Origin: Manduca sexta
Lineage: Eukaryota > Arthropoda > Insecta > Lepidoptera > Sphingidae
DNA length: 64,000 bases
Assembly: GCF_014839805.1 (NCBI RefSeq)
Contig: NC_051116.1
Span: 4,879,556 to 4,943,555, forward strand
Direction of reading: 5' to 3'
Part shown: positions 63,690 through 64,000 of the stretch, piece after piece
Position numbering within the stretch: the first letter of the stretch is position 1
Layout: each line of letters opens with the position of its first letter
Notes under the pieces: generated by a model
The model's database searches: none
Told to the model about the DNA's origin: nothing
The model's input: the letters and a program-made list of their open reading frames with translations, nothing else
Position numbers and translations under genes: made by a program

Positions 63690-63765
63690 TTTTAAATCTA
63701 GCATGCCACCTGCCTGATGGTAAGCGACTTGACTGCCCACAAACAGTAGGATCAACATCCAGATG
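63690..63765 (-). repeat. LT1 3' fragment without its end
   Basis: In reverse: GTTGATCCTACTGTTTGTGG, GCAGTCAAGTCGCTTACCAT and CAGGCAGGTGGCATGCTAG, a variant of the LT1 end. Confidence 0.5.
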
Positions 63766-63775
63766 TTTTTTTTAA

Positions 63776-64000
63776 AAAAGGTCACAGCAAAATGACCTGT
63801 CTGCAATTGATGGTAAATGGAGTGGGGTCCAATAGAAACTTGACTGACTAGAAACGATTACCTCTCGACAGTCGACACAATTATGCCGGCCTGTTGCAAC
63901 TGGATATACACAGGCTGATCCCAGAAGGTGACACACTGACATGGCCACTATGGCGGGTTTTAACACCTTGTGCACGGTAGTCGCTATCCGGGCGAATATA
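63776..64000 (-). repeat. LT2 repeat, runs off the window edge
   Basis: In reverse it runs from the window edge (TATATTCGCCCGGATAGCGA) through TTAAAACCCGCCATAGTGGC, CTTCTGGGATCAGCCTGTGT and GGCATAATTGTGTCGACTGT to an A-poor 3' end near TTGCTGTGACC. The 5' hairpin is cut by the edge. Confidence 0.8.

Overview
The window looks like repeat-rich, AT-rich nuclear DNA from a moth or butterfly. The evidence is the repeat content: three tRNA-derived SINE families, two related polyA-tailed LINE-type 3' ends, RTE-type LINE 3' ends, Helitrons with A|TC...CTAG|T boundaries and CG-rich 3' hairpins, and a young Ty1/copia element. I recognise these combinations from lepidopteran genomes. No bacterial features are present. 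Most of the sequence is intergenic or intronic.

Host genes that can be supported are few. Two identical tRNA-Glu(UUC) genes lie in opposite orientation at 649-720 (-) and 4817-4888 (+). At the right end, on the minus strand, I infer the last two coding exons of a protein gene: 63195-63288 and 62341-62378. Good splice sites join them into one reading frame ending ...GTHV-stop. A long AT-rich stretch down to a polyA signal near 59391 may be its 3'UTR. The rest of that gene lies beyond the window.

Mobile DNA by region. 1-13 kb: Helitrons (one carrying a 4 x 123 bp tandem array), LINE tails and SINEs. 13-30 kb: scattered SINEs, LINE tails, a palindromic repeat at 21.2-21.4 kb and a Helitron nested inside a SINE. 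30.27-34.63 kb: a complete copia element on the minus strand with near-identical LTRs, a GAATT target duplication, a polypurine tract and a gag-pol frame broken by three single-base homopolymer length changes. 35-44.5 kb: more SINEs, RTE 3' ends, a 303 bp Helitron and an (AT)47 microsatellite. 44.96-46.66 kb: a 1.7 kb fold-back element with about 730 bp inverted arms flanked by TAA. Both arms encode the same cysteine-rich C-terminus. 46.7-59 kb: SINE and LINE fragments, an approximately 180 bp tandem repeat and a perfect 35 bp palindrome.

Family names used here are my own. SINE-A, SINE-B and SINE-C are tRNA-headed SINEs. LT1 and LT2 are LINE-type 3' ends that share a 5' GGTGGTAGG hairpin. HPR is a repeat with a GAAG...CTTC-GAAAC hairpin that often occurs as inverted halves. 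Boundaries of decayed copies are approximate. Family membership was judged by reading copies against each other, not by database search.
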